Both the position numbers and the translations under genes were made by a program. 8,699 bases of DNA, from assembly GCA_013374505.1 (NCBI GenBank), contig QENJ01000242.1:1-8699 (forward strand), given 5' to 3'. This document shows positions 1 through 6,959 of this stretch, piece by piece (within the stretch, counting starts at the first letter, position 1; each line of letters opens with the position of its first letter). The notes beneath the pieces were generated by a model, which was not told the DNA's origin, did no database searches, and saw nothing but the letters and a program-made list of their open reading frames with translations. The stretch comes from Candidatus Methanophagaceae archaeon (GTDB lineage Archaea; Halobacteriota; Syntropharchaeia; Alkanophagales; Methanospirareceae).

Positions 1-308
1 TGAGCTTTGATCCTTCTATTGTAAGTGTAGACGGCATAACCGAAGGGACTCTATTGAAACAAAGCGGTACAAACACTTATTTCAGTTCGGGGACGATAGA
101 TAACACAGCAGGAACGTTAACAGGCGTAGTAGGTGCAATTACAACACCCGGCCAAACGGTGGGTTCACCCGGCGTATTCGCGACATTACAAATGACAGCG
201 AAACCTGGTGCGGGAACTTCGACATTGGACCTTTCAAACGTTATCATTGGAGATATAACAGGGCATTCAGTAGCAATTACTGTAAATAATGGGAGTGTCA
301 CCATTGGG
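1..308 (+). repeat. Cohesin-encoding direct repeat, copy 1 (partner 571-878)
   Basis: This segment recurs 570 bp downstream at 571-878. By eye there are roughly two dozen mismatches over 308 bases, about 92-93% identity, with most differences in the last 70 bases. A stretch near 80-151 matches the second copy without a single mismatch. The spacing is a multiple of three, so the repeat is an in-frame domain duplication. The near-identity suggests recent duplication or gene conversion. The true left boundary lies outside the window. Confidence 0.95.
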
Positions 309-881
309 GAACCAACACCAACACCAATGCCAACACCAACGCCAACGCCAACACCAATGCCAACACCAACGCTAACACCAACGCTAACACCAACACCAAC
401 ACCAACACCAACACCAACACCGACACCAACACCAACACCGACACCAACACCAATTCCCGGGGCGACTTCAGTTAGCATTTCTCCTTCAGCCCAAACAGTT
501 TCACCCGGCCCATTTACCGTAGATGTAACCATAGATCCAAAAGTACCAATTGCGGGTCTTCAATTAGATTTGAGCTTTGATCCTTCTATTGTAAGTGTGG
601 ACGGTGTAACCGAAGGGACTCTATTGAAACAAGGTGGCGCAAACACATATTTCAGTTCGGGGACGATAGATAACACAGCAGGAACGTTAACAGGCGTAGT
701 AGGTGCAATTACAACACCCGGTCAAACGGTGGGTTCACCCGGCGTATTCGCGACATTACAAATGACAGCGAAACCTGGTGCGGGAACTGCGACATTGGAT
801 CTTTCAAGCGTTATCGTTGGCGATAAAACGGGACATTCAGTAGCAATTACTGTAAACACAGGGAGTGTTACCGTGGGTTAA
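1..881 (+). CDS. Cohesin-domain surface/secreted protein, 3' part (5' truncated by window edge)
   Basis: The reading frame is open from base 3 to the TAA at 879-881 (292 residues) and must begin upstream of the window; the TTG at 54 is only an internal codon. In order it holds the C-terminal two-thirds of one cohesin domain (about residues 1-102), a 47-residue Pro-Thr linker (about 104-150) and a complete second cohesin domain (about 153-292), after which the protein stops. Cohesin hallmarks are the VSISPSAQTVSPG strand, GLQLDLSFDPSIVSVDGV, GVFATLQMTAKPGAGTATLDLS and a closing GHSVAITVN..GSVTV. Cohesins bind dockerin modules on partner proteins, so this protein is probably an extracellular scaffold. 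Cohesin/dockerin proteins are known in some archaea, including ANME lineages, where their role is unsettled. No dockerin or membrane anchor is visible here; an anchor could lie in the missing N-terminus. The domain call is confident, the function is inferred. Confidence 0.9.
   Translation, partial: SFDPSIVSVDGITEGTLLKQSGTNTYFSSGTIDNTAGTLTGVVGAITTPGQTVGSPGVFATLQMTAKPGAGTSTLDLSNVIIGDITGHSVAITVNNGSVTIGEPTPTPMPTPTPTPTPMPTPTLTPTLTPTPTPTPTPTPTPTPTPTPTPIPGATSVSISPSAQTVSPGPFTVDVTIDPKVPIAGLQLDLSFDPSIVSVDGVTEGTLLKQGGANTYFSSGTIDNTAGTLTGVVGAITTPGQTVGSPGVFATLQMTAKPGAGTATLDLSSVIVGDKTGHSVAITVNTGSVTVG
309..452 (+). repeat. Hexanucleotide (ACCAAC-type) tandem repeat encoding a Pro-Thr linker
   Basis: CCA-ACA/ACG codon pairs alternate with almost no interruption and encode (PT)n with a few Met or Leu substitutions. 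The resulting linker of about 47 residues separates two cohesin domains, as is typical of extracellular scaffoldins, and may be O-glycosylated. The tract is a perfect-to-imperfect 6-bp microsatellite, so linker length could change by slippage without breaking the frame. The open GVGVGV frame on the opposite strand is only its complement. Confidence 0.95.
571..878 (+). repeat. Cohesin-encoding direct repeat, copy 2 (partner 1-308)
   Basis: Second copy of the cohesin-encoding segment, 570 bp after the first. It differs mainly around 599-640 and 811-878. It ends at the stop codon, so the duplication reaches the very end of the gene. Confidence 0.95.
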
Positions 882-910
882 GTAGGTTTGATAGGGGACA
901 AGGACTATAA

Positions 911-980
911 ACAAGCATCTCCTGCCGGCACTCATAACGGAACAATCACGCCAGATGTAACATTTGATGCTTGTATTTTT
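911..980 (+). terminator. Possible terminator of the cohesin gene (inverted repeat plus T-run)
   Basis: A perfect 9-bp inverted repeat pairs ACAAGCATC (911-919) with GATGCTTGT (966-974) across a 46-nt loop and is followed directly by ATTTTT. A second T-run (TTAGGCTTTTTG) follows. The loop is long for an intrinsic hairpin, and archaeal termination relies mainly on the T-tract, so the T-runs may be the functional part. Confidence 0.4.
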
Positions 981-995
981 GTTAGGCTTTTTGAA

Positions 996-1020
996 AGCGC
1001 ATAAACGAAACGAAAAGAAA
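996..1020 (-). terminator. T-rich tract just after the S8 peptidase stop (minus strand)
   Basis: Read on the minus strand, the bases right after the TAA at 1023-1021 are TTTCTTTTCGTTTCGTTT. This pyrimidine-rich run is the usual form of an archaeal transcription terminator. It sits in the convergent gap between the cohesin gene and the peptidase gene. Confidence 0.5.
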
Positions 1021-3147
1021 TTATACCTTATAGACAACGCGAGTACCACTACCTGCAGTTGCGTTCGTACTTTTAATGTAGTAGACCCGTGGATACTTGT
1101 AGTCTGTATATATTGCCGTTTGCCGTTCTTTGCCGGTATCCGATGTCGAGCCAACGAATGAAGCGTGGTTATTACCTGCTGTCCCGTTGTATGTCGTTTT
1201 AGTATAATATTCCCTCACCGATTTCACCTGTTCTTGGAATGAGTAACTATTATTACTTGCTGCCCCGTTGTATATTGCTTTGGTATAATACCCATTCACC
1301 GGTTCCGCCCGTACGGGACTTACCCGCTTGTAAGTGCTGTTATTACTTACCGGGGTGGTCTTTGGTTTTATGTAACTGGTCTTCCCGCTATAGTAAAGCG
1401 GTGTAGAATAAGAAGCTGTACTACTTTGCGGTACAATAGTCGCACCTTCTTCTGTCTTCGCAGTATGATTTACCCATGTCGTATTTACGTTCCCTGCCTC
1501 GTCAACCGTATGTGTACCAATCTCATAAGAAGTGTTGGACTTTAGACCCCATCCATAATACTGCGTATTAGTGGTGTTGGTCATCCAGATTCCGTTCAGA
1601 AATACCATAGTGTAGCGGAAATCCACATCGGGTGGGTTTGACCATATCCACTTTATCCCGTTTTCACCTCGTGAGGATACTTCTATTTTATCAATACTTG
1701 CTGGAGGTGTGGTATCTGGTGTGGCACCGTATGCTGCTTTTTTCGCATTTATCATGCCATAACCAAACTTATCGTCTTTTCCTGTTAGACCGAGGTCTTC
1801 TGCGGTCTCTTGTAACCGCTCTCGTACCTGAACGTTGCTATAATTAGAATACGCAGCCCAAACCAAAGCTGCTGTGCCTGCTACATGAGGACAAGCCATA
1901 GAAGTGCCACTTTTCGCTGCATAACCGCTGTCCAGATTGGTAGAATATATACTCACACCCGGTGCTGCAAGCTCAACATCCGAACCCGTACCCGAGAAAC
2001 TTGCCCTGTTATTAGCGCTATCCGTTGCCGCAACCGCAATTACAGAGTCATATTTACCCGGATAAGTCACAGTATCTCCTGTGCCGGCTGCGTTCCCATT
2101 ATTCCCCGTGGACGACACTAACAACAGTCCCGCATTGTATGCTTTATCACACGCATCACGAAAAGCTGTTGAGTCCTGAGTTGAACCAATACTCATTGAG
2201 ATGATGTCCATGTTGTTCTTCACAGACCATTCAATACCGGAAATAACATCACTTATATAACCGTTCCCTTCACTGTCCAGCGCCTTAACAGTATACAAAT
2301 TTGCTTCTGGTGCTACGCCTACAATTCCTTCGCCATTATCTCTGGCTGCGATTACGCCTGCGCAATGCGTCCCGTGACCATTATCATCCTTCGGGTCAGC
2401 ATCATCGTTTACAAAATCATACCCGCCATTGTAATTATCCGCTAACTCGGGATGGTTGTAGTCTATTCCTGTGTCTATAACAGAAATGTCAACACCGGCA
2501 CCTGCATTTTTACCCTGCACTACCTCACAACTACCTTCTGCGCCGTTCCAGACTAACTCCGCGTTTATACTATTAACACCCCACGGTAAATCCTCCATTG
2601 TCTGTACCTCGTAATCCGGCTCTATGTACGCAATGCCGGGGTTATCACGTGCCAAAGCATAAACTCTGCCCTTTTCGGGCAATACGGCAGCAACCGCCGG
2701 GATTATCTTGTAACTACGTTTTATCTCGCCCTGGTATTCTTTTATCAGTTCGGTGTCCGTTTTATCCTTGAACATTACTATAACTCGAACCCCGCCTTTA
2801 TCCTCTGCGTTTGAATGCACGCTAGTATTTGAAACCGTACGTGCCTCTGTATCCACAAACGCAGTTGACCTGACGCTTCCTTCCGAATAGTTGTAACGGT
2901 TATTGTTAATCGGTACATCGTAAGAGATAGCGACTACGTTGGCTGCACCAGTACAACTCATTTTTAGCGGACTGCCATCGCTTTTTACGGCTACCGGTGT
3001 GCAGGTATCAACACAATCGCGGCAACCCCACACAGTAGACGCATTCTCACCTGTTTCCGCCGGCGATGCGTACACAGCACTAAGAGCAAAGCTCATAGAT
3101 ACAATCAATACAATCACCGCCGTTATGGACTTCATCCTACTCTGCAT
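1021..3147 (-). CDS. Secreted S8 (subtilisin-like) serine peptidase with I9 propeptide, FN3-like domain and repetitive tail
   Basis: This 708-residue protein starts with a signal peptide (hydrophobic 8-24, likely cleavage after VYA27). A segment with Cys42, 45, 49 and 65 follows, then an I9-type inhibitory propeptide (about 118-183, GGVRVIVMFKDKT to AYIEPDYEV). The catalytic domain (about 215-475) has the full triad, Asp225 (VIDTG), His258 (NGHGTHCAG) and Ser416 (SGTSMACPHVAG), with oxyanion Asn349 (TGNNG). Next comes an FN3-like domain (about 478-566, ending TVDEAGNVNTTWVN) of a kind common in methanogen and ANME surface proteins. The last 140 residues are Tyr/Asn/Thr-rich with degenerate YYTK..YNG.A.NN repeats. 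It should be an exported, self-activating endopeptidase; the substrate is unknown. I chose ATG 3147 because AGAGGTGA lies 11 nt upstream; the alternative ATG at 3135 has no spaced ribosome site. It is divergent from the polymerase gene and convergent with the cohesin gene. Confidence 0.95.
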   Translation of the reverse strand: MQSRMKSITAVIVLIVSMSFALSAVYASPAETGENASTVWGCRDCVDTCTPVAVKSDGSPLKMSCTGAANVVAISYDVPINNNRYNYSEGSVRSTAFVDTEARTVSNTSVHSNAEDKGGVRVIVMFKDKTDTELIKEYQGEIKRSYKIIPAVAAVLPEKGRVYALARDNPGIAYIEPDYEVQTMEDLPWGVNSINAELVWNGAEGSCEVVQGKNAGAGVDISVIDTGIDYNHPELADNYNGGYDFVNDDADPKDDNGHGTHCAGVIAARDNGEGIVGVAPEANLYTVKALDSEGNGYISDVISGIEWSVKNNMDIISMSIGSTQDSTAFRDACDKAYNAGLLLVSSTGNNGNAAGTGDTVTYPGKYDSVIAVAATDSANNRASFSGTGSDVELAAPGVSIYSTNLDSGYAAKSGTSMACPHVAGTAALVWAAYSNYSNVQVRERLQETAEDLGLTGKDDKFGYGMINAKKAAYGATPDTTPPASIDKIEVSSRGENGIKWIWSNPPDVDFRYTMVFLNGIWMTNTTNTQYYGWGLKSNTSYEIGTHTVDEAGNVNTTWVNHTAKTEEGATIVPQSSTASYSTPLYYSGKTSYIKPKTTPVSNNSTYKRVSPVRAEPVNGYYTKAIYNGAASNNSYSFQEQVKSVREYYTKTTYNGTAGNNHASFVGSTSDTGKERQTAIYTDYKYPRVYYIKSTNATAGSGTRVVYKV
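1169..1300 (-). repeat. Two 51-52 bp degenerate repeats (81-bp period) in the peptidase tail
   Basis: The stretch at 1169-1219 recurs at 1250-1300 with an 81-bp offset (27 codons). Shared words include TTATTAC.TGCTG, CCCGTTGTAT and GGTATAATA-like segments. In protein they give YYTKAIYNGAASNN and YYTKTTYNGTAGNN. A third, weaker copy (YYIKSTNATAGSG) ends the protein and a fourth (YYSGKTSYIKP) precedes them. These look like surface-exposed spacer repeats. Confidence 0.75.
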
Positions 3148-3158
3148 CCCCTATTCTC

Positions 3159-3204
3159 TCACCTCTTTCCGCGTGTCTTAATATTTGTGCTTGAAGTATA
3201 TAAC
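3159..3204 (-). promoter_or_regulatory. Promoter and Shine-Dalgarno site of the S8 peptidase gene
   Basis: On the minus strand GTTATATACT (3204-3195) is a good archaeal TATA box. A start site about 25 nt further on would fall near 3170-3178, giving a leader of roughly 25-30 nt. That leader contains AGAGGTGA (3166-3159), a Shine-Dalgarno match 11 nt before the ATG. The spacing from TATA box to start site to Shine-Dalgarno to ATG is coherent and supports the chosen start. Confidence 0.6.
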
Positions 3205-3246
3205 ATGGTATCATTCCCTTATAACATTTTGAGACATAGCAATTCC

Positions 3247-3260
3247 TTTTACATATCATA
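3247..3260 (+). promoter_or_regulatory. Weak TATA-like element, possible leaderless promoter of DP2
   Basis: No Shine-Dalgarno-like purine run precedes the ATG at 3280. TTTTACATATCATA lies about 25-30 nt upstream of it, where the TATA box of a leaderless archaeal transcript would sit. The match to a strong TATA consensus is only partial. Confidence 0.35.
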
Positions 3261-3279
3261 ACCTTAACACTTATAGACA

Positions 3280-6200
3280 ATGACAACAGCGACTTCGCTA
3301 TATCATGAAACGTTAAAAGCGCATTTAGCGAGTGAGTTGAGAATAGCAAAGGAAGCGAGAGAAAAAGGTCTTGACCCTGCGATTCAGCCAGAAATACACA
3401 TAACTAGGGACCTTGCAGAGCGTGTCGAGGCACTCATAGGCATAAAAGGCGTGGGCGCGAGAATACGCGAATTAGAACAAGAAGGTAACGGTAGAGAGGA
3501 ATTAGCATTAAAAATAGGTCACGACTTCGCAGAAGGCAAATTCGGGAAGTTTAAACGTGTTGAGATCATAGAGCACGCAGTCCGGACCGCCGTGGCGATT
3601 CTCACGGAAGGCGTAGTTGCCGCACCTTTAGATGGGATTTCACGTGTTGAAGTAGGCATAAACGATGATTCGAGCGAGTATATCAAAGTATTTTATTCAG
3701 GGCCGATAAGAAGCGCAGGCGGGACGGCACAGGCACTGTCCATATTAGCTGCGGATTATATACGGCGGCGGATGGGCTTTGCTGCGTATTCACCACGAGA
3801 AGAGGAGTTATGGCGGTACGCACTTGAAGTTTCGGCGTATGCACGGATAGCAGGGTTGCAATACACGCCTTCGGACGATGAGATAAAAGAAATAGTAAAG
3901 AACTGCCCAATATGCATTGATGGCGACCCGACAGAGGAACGCGAAGTAGAAGGGTATAAAGACCTTGAACGGGTCGCAACGAACAGGATAAGGGGCGGTA
4001 TGGTACTTGTGCTCACAGAAGGGCTAGCCATGAAAGCCCCCAAAATAAAGCGGCATGTGGATAAACTCGGGCTTGAAGGTTGGGAGTGGTTGGCTAACCA
4101 AGTAAAAACAAAGAAGGAGAAAGGCAAGAAGAACTTTTTAGATGATTTAATCGCAGGGCGACCGGTATTTGGGCATCCCTCAGAAAAAGGTGCTTTTCGG
4201 CTTCGATATGGACGTGCAAGAAACACTGGCTTTTCTACTGTCGGCATTAATCCCGATACGATGTCTTTGCTTGGATTCCTCGCTGCGGGCACGCAGATAA
4301 AGCCTGAACTACCGGGTAAAGCTCATTGCGTTGTACCAGTTGATTCTATCGAAGGACCAACGGTGAAATTGAAGAACGGGAATATCATCAAATTTAAAAC
4401 GGCAGGTTGTGAACAGAGTATAATTGATAATGTGGCGGAGATTGTAGATCTGGGAGAAGTTCTTATTGATTATGGTGATTTTTTAGAGACCGGGCACCGA
4501 TTAGTACCCGGCGCATACTCTCATGAATGGTGGTTAAAGGATATGGCAGTGAAATCGGAGGAAGAAGCGGCGAGGTGGCTTTTGCAATTCCCGACACAGA
4601 AAGAAGCAATTGACATATCGTCTCGGTATGACCTGCCATTGCATCCTGCTTATACCTACCTGTGGGAAGACATAACAGAAGAGGATCGGGACTATCTGGC
4701 TGCACATGTATCCGTCCATGGGTTTTTAGAACGTGCATGCGAGAAACACAGCAATAAAGAGACGCTATATATACCGGAAGATGATGATGGACGAGTAAAA
4801 GCGATTTTAGAGAACTTGCTCGTTTTGACTATCACCTCCGGTTTGACCAGAACCGCTACGCAGGCTCCACAGTTGGCGGTGGAAGAGCCGTATGCACTAC
4901 TAGGATGTTTAGGGCTAGACGATGCACTGAATAAAGACAATACGGTGCTGCTAAAAACGAGACAGAAAGCGCCGACTCGGATTGGTATGCGAATGGGCAG
5001 GCCCGAGAAATCGCGAGAGCGAATGATGACGCCTGCACTGCATGGCCTCTTCCCTCTGGGAACGGCGGGCGGGAAAAGCAGATCGTTGAAGGTCGCTTTG
5101 AAGGCTAAAGAAATAGAAGTAGAAGTAGGGATGCGGCGATGCCGAGATTGTGGGCACGAGTTTCTATCCTGCTGTTCTGCTTGTGATCGGTGTGGCTCGT
5201 TCAATGTCCGCATTTTGGATCAGAATGCAACGAGAAAAAAAGTGAGAAACAGGAATACCGGCTGGAACAGAGTTAACCGAAGGACAATTGATTTGGGGCA
5301 ATTTTATCATGATACGATAAAGAAATTGGGTGACGGTCACGATATAAGTAAACAGGACGTAAAATGCGTGACAGGTCTGATTCCAAGCCGGAAAGTGCCT
5401 GAACATTTAGCAAAAGGCATTTTAAGGGCTAAGCATGGTGTGTTCATCTTCAAAGACGGTACAATAAGATTCGATTTCACTAATTTACCGTTAACGCATT
5501 TTAAGCCGAAAGAGATAGGGCTAAGTGTCGAAAGAGCGAAAGCGTTGGGGTATTCACAAGATATAGATGGCGAGGAGTTGAAAACGGATTCGCAAATGTT
5601 AGAGCTCAAGCAGCAGGACATCATTGTCTCGGATAATACCGCTTCGTATTTGTTAAAGGTCACGAATTTTTTGGATGATTTGTTAGAGCGATTTTATGGC
5701 TTGTCACGCTATTATCGTGCCTCGAATAAAGAAGACCTCTTAGGGCAGCTCGTGCTTGGGTTGGCACCGCATACTTCGGCAGGGATATTGGGCAGAATAA
5801 TAGGGTTTACACGTGTGTCTGCTTGTTATGCCCATCCGTTTTTTCATGCTGCGAAACGCAGGAATTGTGACGGTGACGAAGATTCAATCATTCTTTTGCT
5901 GGACGCGCTGCTTAATTTCTCGTTATCTTTTCTACCGGATCGGATCGGTGGCAGAATGGATGCGCCTCTGGTACTCATCCCGTTTATCAATCCAAAGGAA
6001 GTGGACAAGGAGGCACATAACCTATCCATTATGAAGGACTATCCGCTGAATTTTTACGACGCCACTATTTCTGGTGCGTCACCAAAGGATGTGGATATAG
6101 AGACTGCATCTACCCGAATAGAAGAGCCAAAGGATGTTTATGGGTTCCGGTACACAAATGAGACCACGGACATCGCGGCGGGTCCTTTGAATTCGCTATA

Positions 6201-6609
6201 TAAAACTTTGGACACGATGAAGGACAAAATGAATGCGCAACTACGGTTGGCAACGATTATAAGAGCAGTAGATGAGCGCGATGTGGCAGAAACAGTCATA
6301 AAAAACCATTTCTTGCGTGATATAAAAGGTAATCTCCGTGCGTTTGGCTCACAGAAAGTGCGGTGTAGCAAATGCAATGCGAAATACCGTAGGATTCCGT
6401 TGGGTGGTAAATGTAGCAGATGCAGCAGTAAGTTACTTCCTACTGTGCATGCCGCAAGTATTAAGAAATATCTTGACGTATCGTTACGCATAGCGGATGA
6501 GTATCGCGTAACGGATTACACACGACAGAGGCTGGAGTTGTTAAAGACTGATGTGGACTTGTTCTTTCCCGTTGAGGATAAACAGAAATCGTTGAGCGAT
6601 TTCATGTAA
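3280..6609 (+). CDS. polC: DNA polymerase D (PolII) large catalytic subunit DP2
   Basis: This 1109-residue protein is the catalytic subunit of archaeal replicative polymerase D, which works with the DP1 exonuclease subunit (not in this window). Family signatures run the full length: N-terminal YHETLKAHL..DLAERVEALIG, SGPIRSAGGTAQALS (140-154) and RIGMRMGRPEKSRERMM (567-583). Cys-cluster zinc motifs are at 621/624/635/638 and 1029/1032/1045/1048. The active-site motif is NCDGDED with Asp864 and Asp866, matching the catalytic Asp pair described for Pyrococcus PolD (N-C-D-G-D). DP2 has a double-psi beta-barrel core related to multisubunit RNA polymerases. The last eight residues, QKSLSDFM, fit a PCNA-interacting box. 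No intein interrupts the active site, although DP2 inteins are common in other archaea. The length is on the short side of the family. The start is ATG 3280; translation may be leaderless. There is no frameshift or broken motif. Confidence 0.98.
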   Translation: MTTATSLYHETLKAHLASELRIAKEAREKGLDPAIQPEIHITRDLAERVEALIGIKGVGARIRELEQEGNGREELALKIGHDFAEGKFGKFKRVEIIEHAVRTAVAILTEGVVAAPLDGISRVEVGINDDSSEYIKVFYSGPIRSAGGTAQALSILAADYIRRRMGFAAYSPREEELWRYALEVSAYARIAGLQYTPSDDEIKEIVKNCPICIDGDPTEEREVEGYKDLERVATNRIRGGMVLVLTEGLAMKAPKIKRHVDKLGLEGWEWLANQVKTKKEKGKKNFLDDLIAGRPVFGHPSEKGAFRLRYGRARNTGFSTVGINPDTMSLLGFLAAGTQIKPELPGKAHCVVPVDSIEGPTVKLKNGNIIKFKTAGCEQSIIDNVAEIVDLGEVLIDYGDFLETGHRLVPGAYSHEWWLKDMAVKSEEEAARWLLQFPTQKEAIDISSRYDLPLHPAYTYLWEDITEEDRDYLAAHVSVHGFLERACEKHSNKETLYIPEDDDGRVKAILENLLVLTITSGLTRTATQAPQLAVEEPYALLGCLGLDDALNKDNTVLLKTRQKAPTRIGMRMGRPEKSRERMMTPALHGLFPLGTAGGKSRSLKVALKAKEIEVEVGMRRCRDCGHEFLSCCSACDRCGSFNVRILDQNATRKKVRNRNTGWNRVNRRTIDLGQFYHDTIKKLGDGHDISKQDVKCVTGLIPSRKVPEHLAKGILRAKHGVFIFKDGTIRFDFTNLPLTHFKPKEIGLSVERAKALGYSQDIDGEELKTDSQMLELKQQDIIVSDNTASYLLKVTNFLDDLLERFYGLSRYYRASNKEDLLGQLVLGLAPHTSAGILGRIIGFTRVSACYAHPFFHAAKRRNCDGDEDSIILLLDALLNFSLSFLPDRIGGRMDAPLVLIPFINPKEVDKEAHNLSIMKDYPLNFYDATISGASPKDVDIETASTRIEEPKDVYGFRYTNETTDIAAGPLNSLYKTLDTMKDKMNAQLRLATIIRAVDERDVAETVIKNHFLRDIKGNLRAFGSQKVRCSKCNAKYRRIPLGGKCSRCSSKLLPTVHAASIKKYLDVSLRIADEYRVTDYTRQRLELLKTDVDLFFPVEDKQKSLSDFM

Positions 6610-6612
6610 AAC

Positions 6613-6631
6613 CTTTTCTTAAAAAGAAAAG
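6613..6631 (+). terminator. Short hairpin just after the DP2 stop
   Basis: CTTTTCTT (6613-6620) and AAGAAAAG (6624-6631) form a perfect 8-bp stem with an AAA loop, four bases after the stop codon. The T-rich left arm alone could act as an archaeal terminator. The hairpin is A/T-rich and lacks a trailing T-run, so the call is tentative. Confidence 0.35.
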
Positions 6632-6650
6632 CTTTACCAAAAGAACAATT
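6624..6650. repeat. 27-bp perfect direct repeat, copy 1 (partner 6700-6726)
   Basis: These 27 bases (AAGAAAAGCTTT..., ending ACAATT) recur exactly at 6700-6726, a 76-bp offset that is not a multiple of three. Copy 1 overlaps the right arm of the hairpin after the DP2 stop. The copies flank a 49-bp spacer holding a palindrome. Confidence 0.9.
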
Positions 6651-6651
6651 A

Positions 6652-6674
6652 ATAAGGGGCCAGACCCCCCTTAT
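6652..6674. repeat. Palindrome with GGGG/CCCC arms between the 27-bp repeats
   Basis: ATAAGGGG (6652-6659) pairs perfectly with CCCCTTAT (6667-6674) across the 7-nt loop CCAGACC. It lies in the 49-bp spacer between the two 27-bp direct repeats. The shape, a short GC-cored hairpin at the end of a gene, resembles REP-type extragenic palindromes. It could equally be a transcript 3'-end hairpin or a footprint of an excised element. Confidence 0.6.
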
Positions 6675-6699
6675 CAACCCTCCCAGCCAAAATAGTGGG

Positions 6700-6726
6700 A
6701 AGAAAAGCTTTACCAAAAGAACAATT
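6700..6726. repeat. 27-bp perfect direct repeat, copy 2 (partner 6624-6650)
   Basis: Exact second copy of the 27-bp repeat. On the minus strand it lies inside the decayed coding fragment, encoding INCSFGKAF, so copy 2 is probably the ancestral position and copy 1 a partial duplication next to the DP2 stop. Confidence 0.9.
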
Positions 6727-6910
6727 GATAGTCCCATTATTTTTGACTCTAATAAAGACTTTGATGTTTCCCTCAGCATCATCCATCAATTGTGGCTCGG
6801 TTTCTTTCGCTGTGAAAGTGGCATCACGGACTTACGGGGTAGCAGAACGCGGAACTGGATTTTGTTCACGCTCGACACGAAACCGACCCGAAAACCTTTT
6901 ATGCTTAGTT

Positions 6911-6944
6911 AGAATATAATAAAATATTGAAATATCAAAGGGGG
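6911..6944 (+). promoter_or_regulatory. TATA-rich promoter and purine-rich ribosome site of the PA-like gene
   Basis: AGAATATAATAAAATATTG (6911-6929) offers a strong TATA box. Transcription would start near 6940-6950. AGGGGG (6939-6944) lies 15 nt before the GTG at 6960, and a closer AAAGGGAAA (6951-6959) abuts it; which one guides ribosomes is unclear. The frame has a stop at 6906-6908, so the start must lie between there and the signal peptide. Confidence 0.5.
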
Positions 6945-6959
6945 CGACTAAAAGGGAAA

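Larger units (their letters stand above)
6649..6905 (-). pseudogene. Possible decayed fragment of a minus-strand gene of unknown function
   Basis: One minus-strand frame stays open from about 6905 to the TAA at 6651-6649 except for a single internal TAA (6834-6832). Its translation has the look of real protein: VEREQNPVPRSATP, the stop, then VRDATFTAKETEPQLMDD and GNIKVFIRVKNNGTI, ending INCSFGKAFLP. The alternation of charged and hydrophobic residues is unlike a shadow frame. There is no Shine-Dalgarno site, no intact start, and the right end runs into the promoter of the next gene. I do not recognise the family. It may be the remnant of a longer gene split by rearrangement. The opposite strand is also open here (GTG 6695 to 6919), but its product looks like an antisense translation. 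Confidence 0.35.

Noticed and set aside
309..452. Regular short repeats that could suggest a CRISPR-like array.
   Set aside because: The unit is 6 bp, continuous without spacers, in frame, and encodes Pro-Thr.
77..532. Minus-strand open frame encoding a long (GV)n protein.
   Set aside because: It is the complement of the Pro-Thr codon repeat in the cohesin gene; long openness is forced by the microsatellite and it has no promoter or ribosome site.
837..1154. Open frames on either strand (minus 837-1154, plus 964-1161) in the convergent gap.
   Set aside because: They overlap the end of the subtilase or cohesin genes, give cysteine- and basic-rich shadow-like products, and lack ribosome sites; the gap is better explained by terminators.
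3756..4292. Longest antisense frame inside DP2 (178 codons), and several similar ones at 4692-5213 and 5337-5663.
   Set aside because: Ser/Pro/Arg-rich antisense translations of a full-length conserved gene; no start signals.
5860..5883. Possible intein at the DP2 active site, a common insertion point in other archaea.
   Set aside because: NCDGDED and its flanks are continuous, so no intein is present.
6613..6631. Treating the CTTTTCTT/AAGAAAAG hairpin as one end of an insertion sequence with inverted ends.
   Set aside because: No matching terminal inverted repeat, transposase or target duplication was seen; it is kept only as a possible terminator.
6695..6919. Plus-strand 74-codon frame downstream of DP2.
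   Set aside because: Its GTG start has no ribosome site and its product (for example FPSASSINCGSVSFAVK) looks like the antisense of the more protein-like minus-strand fragment.
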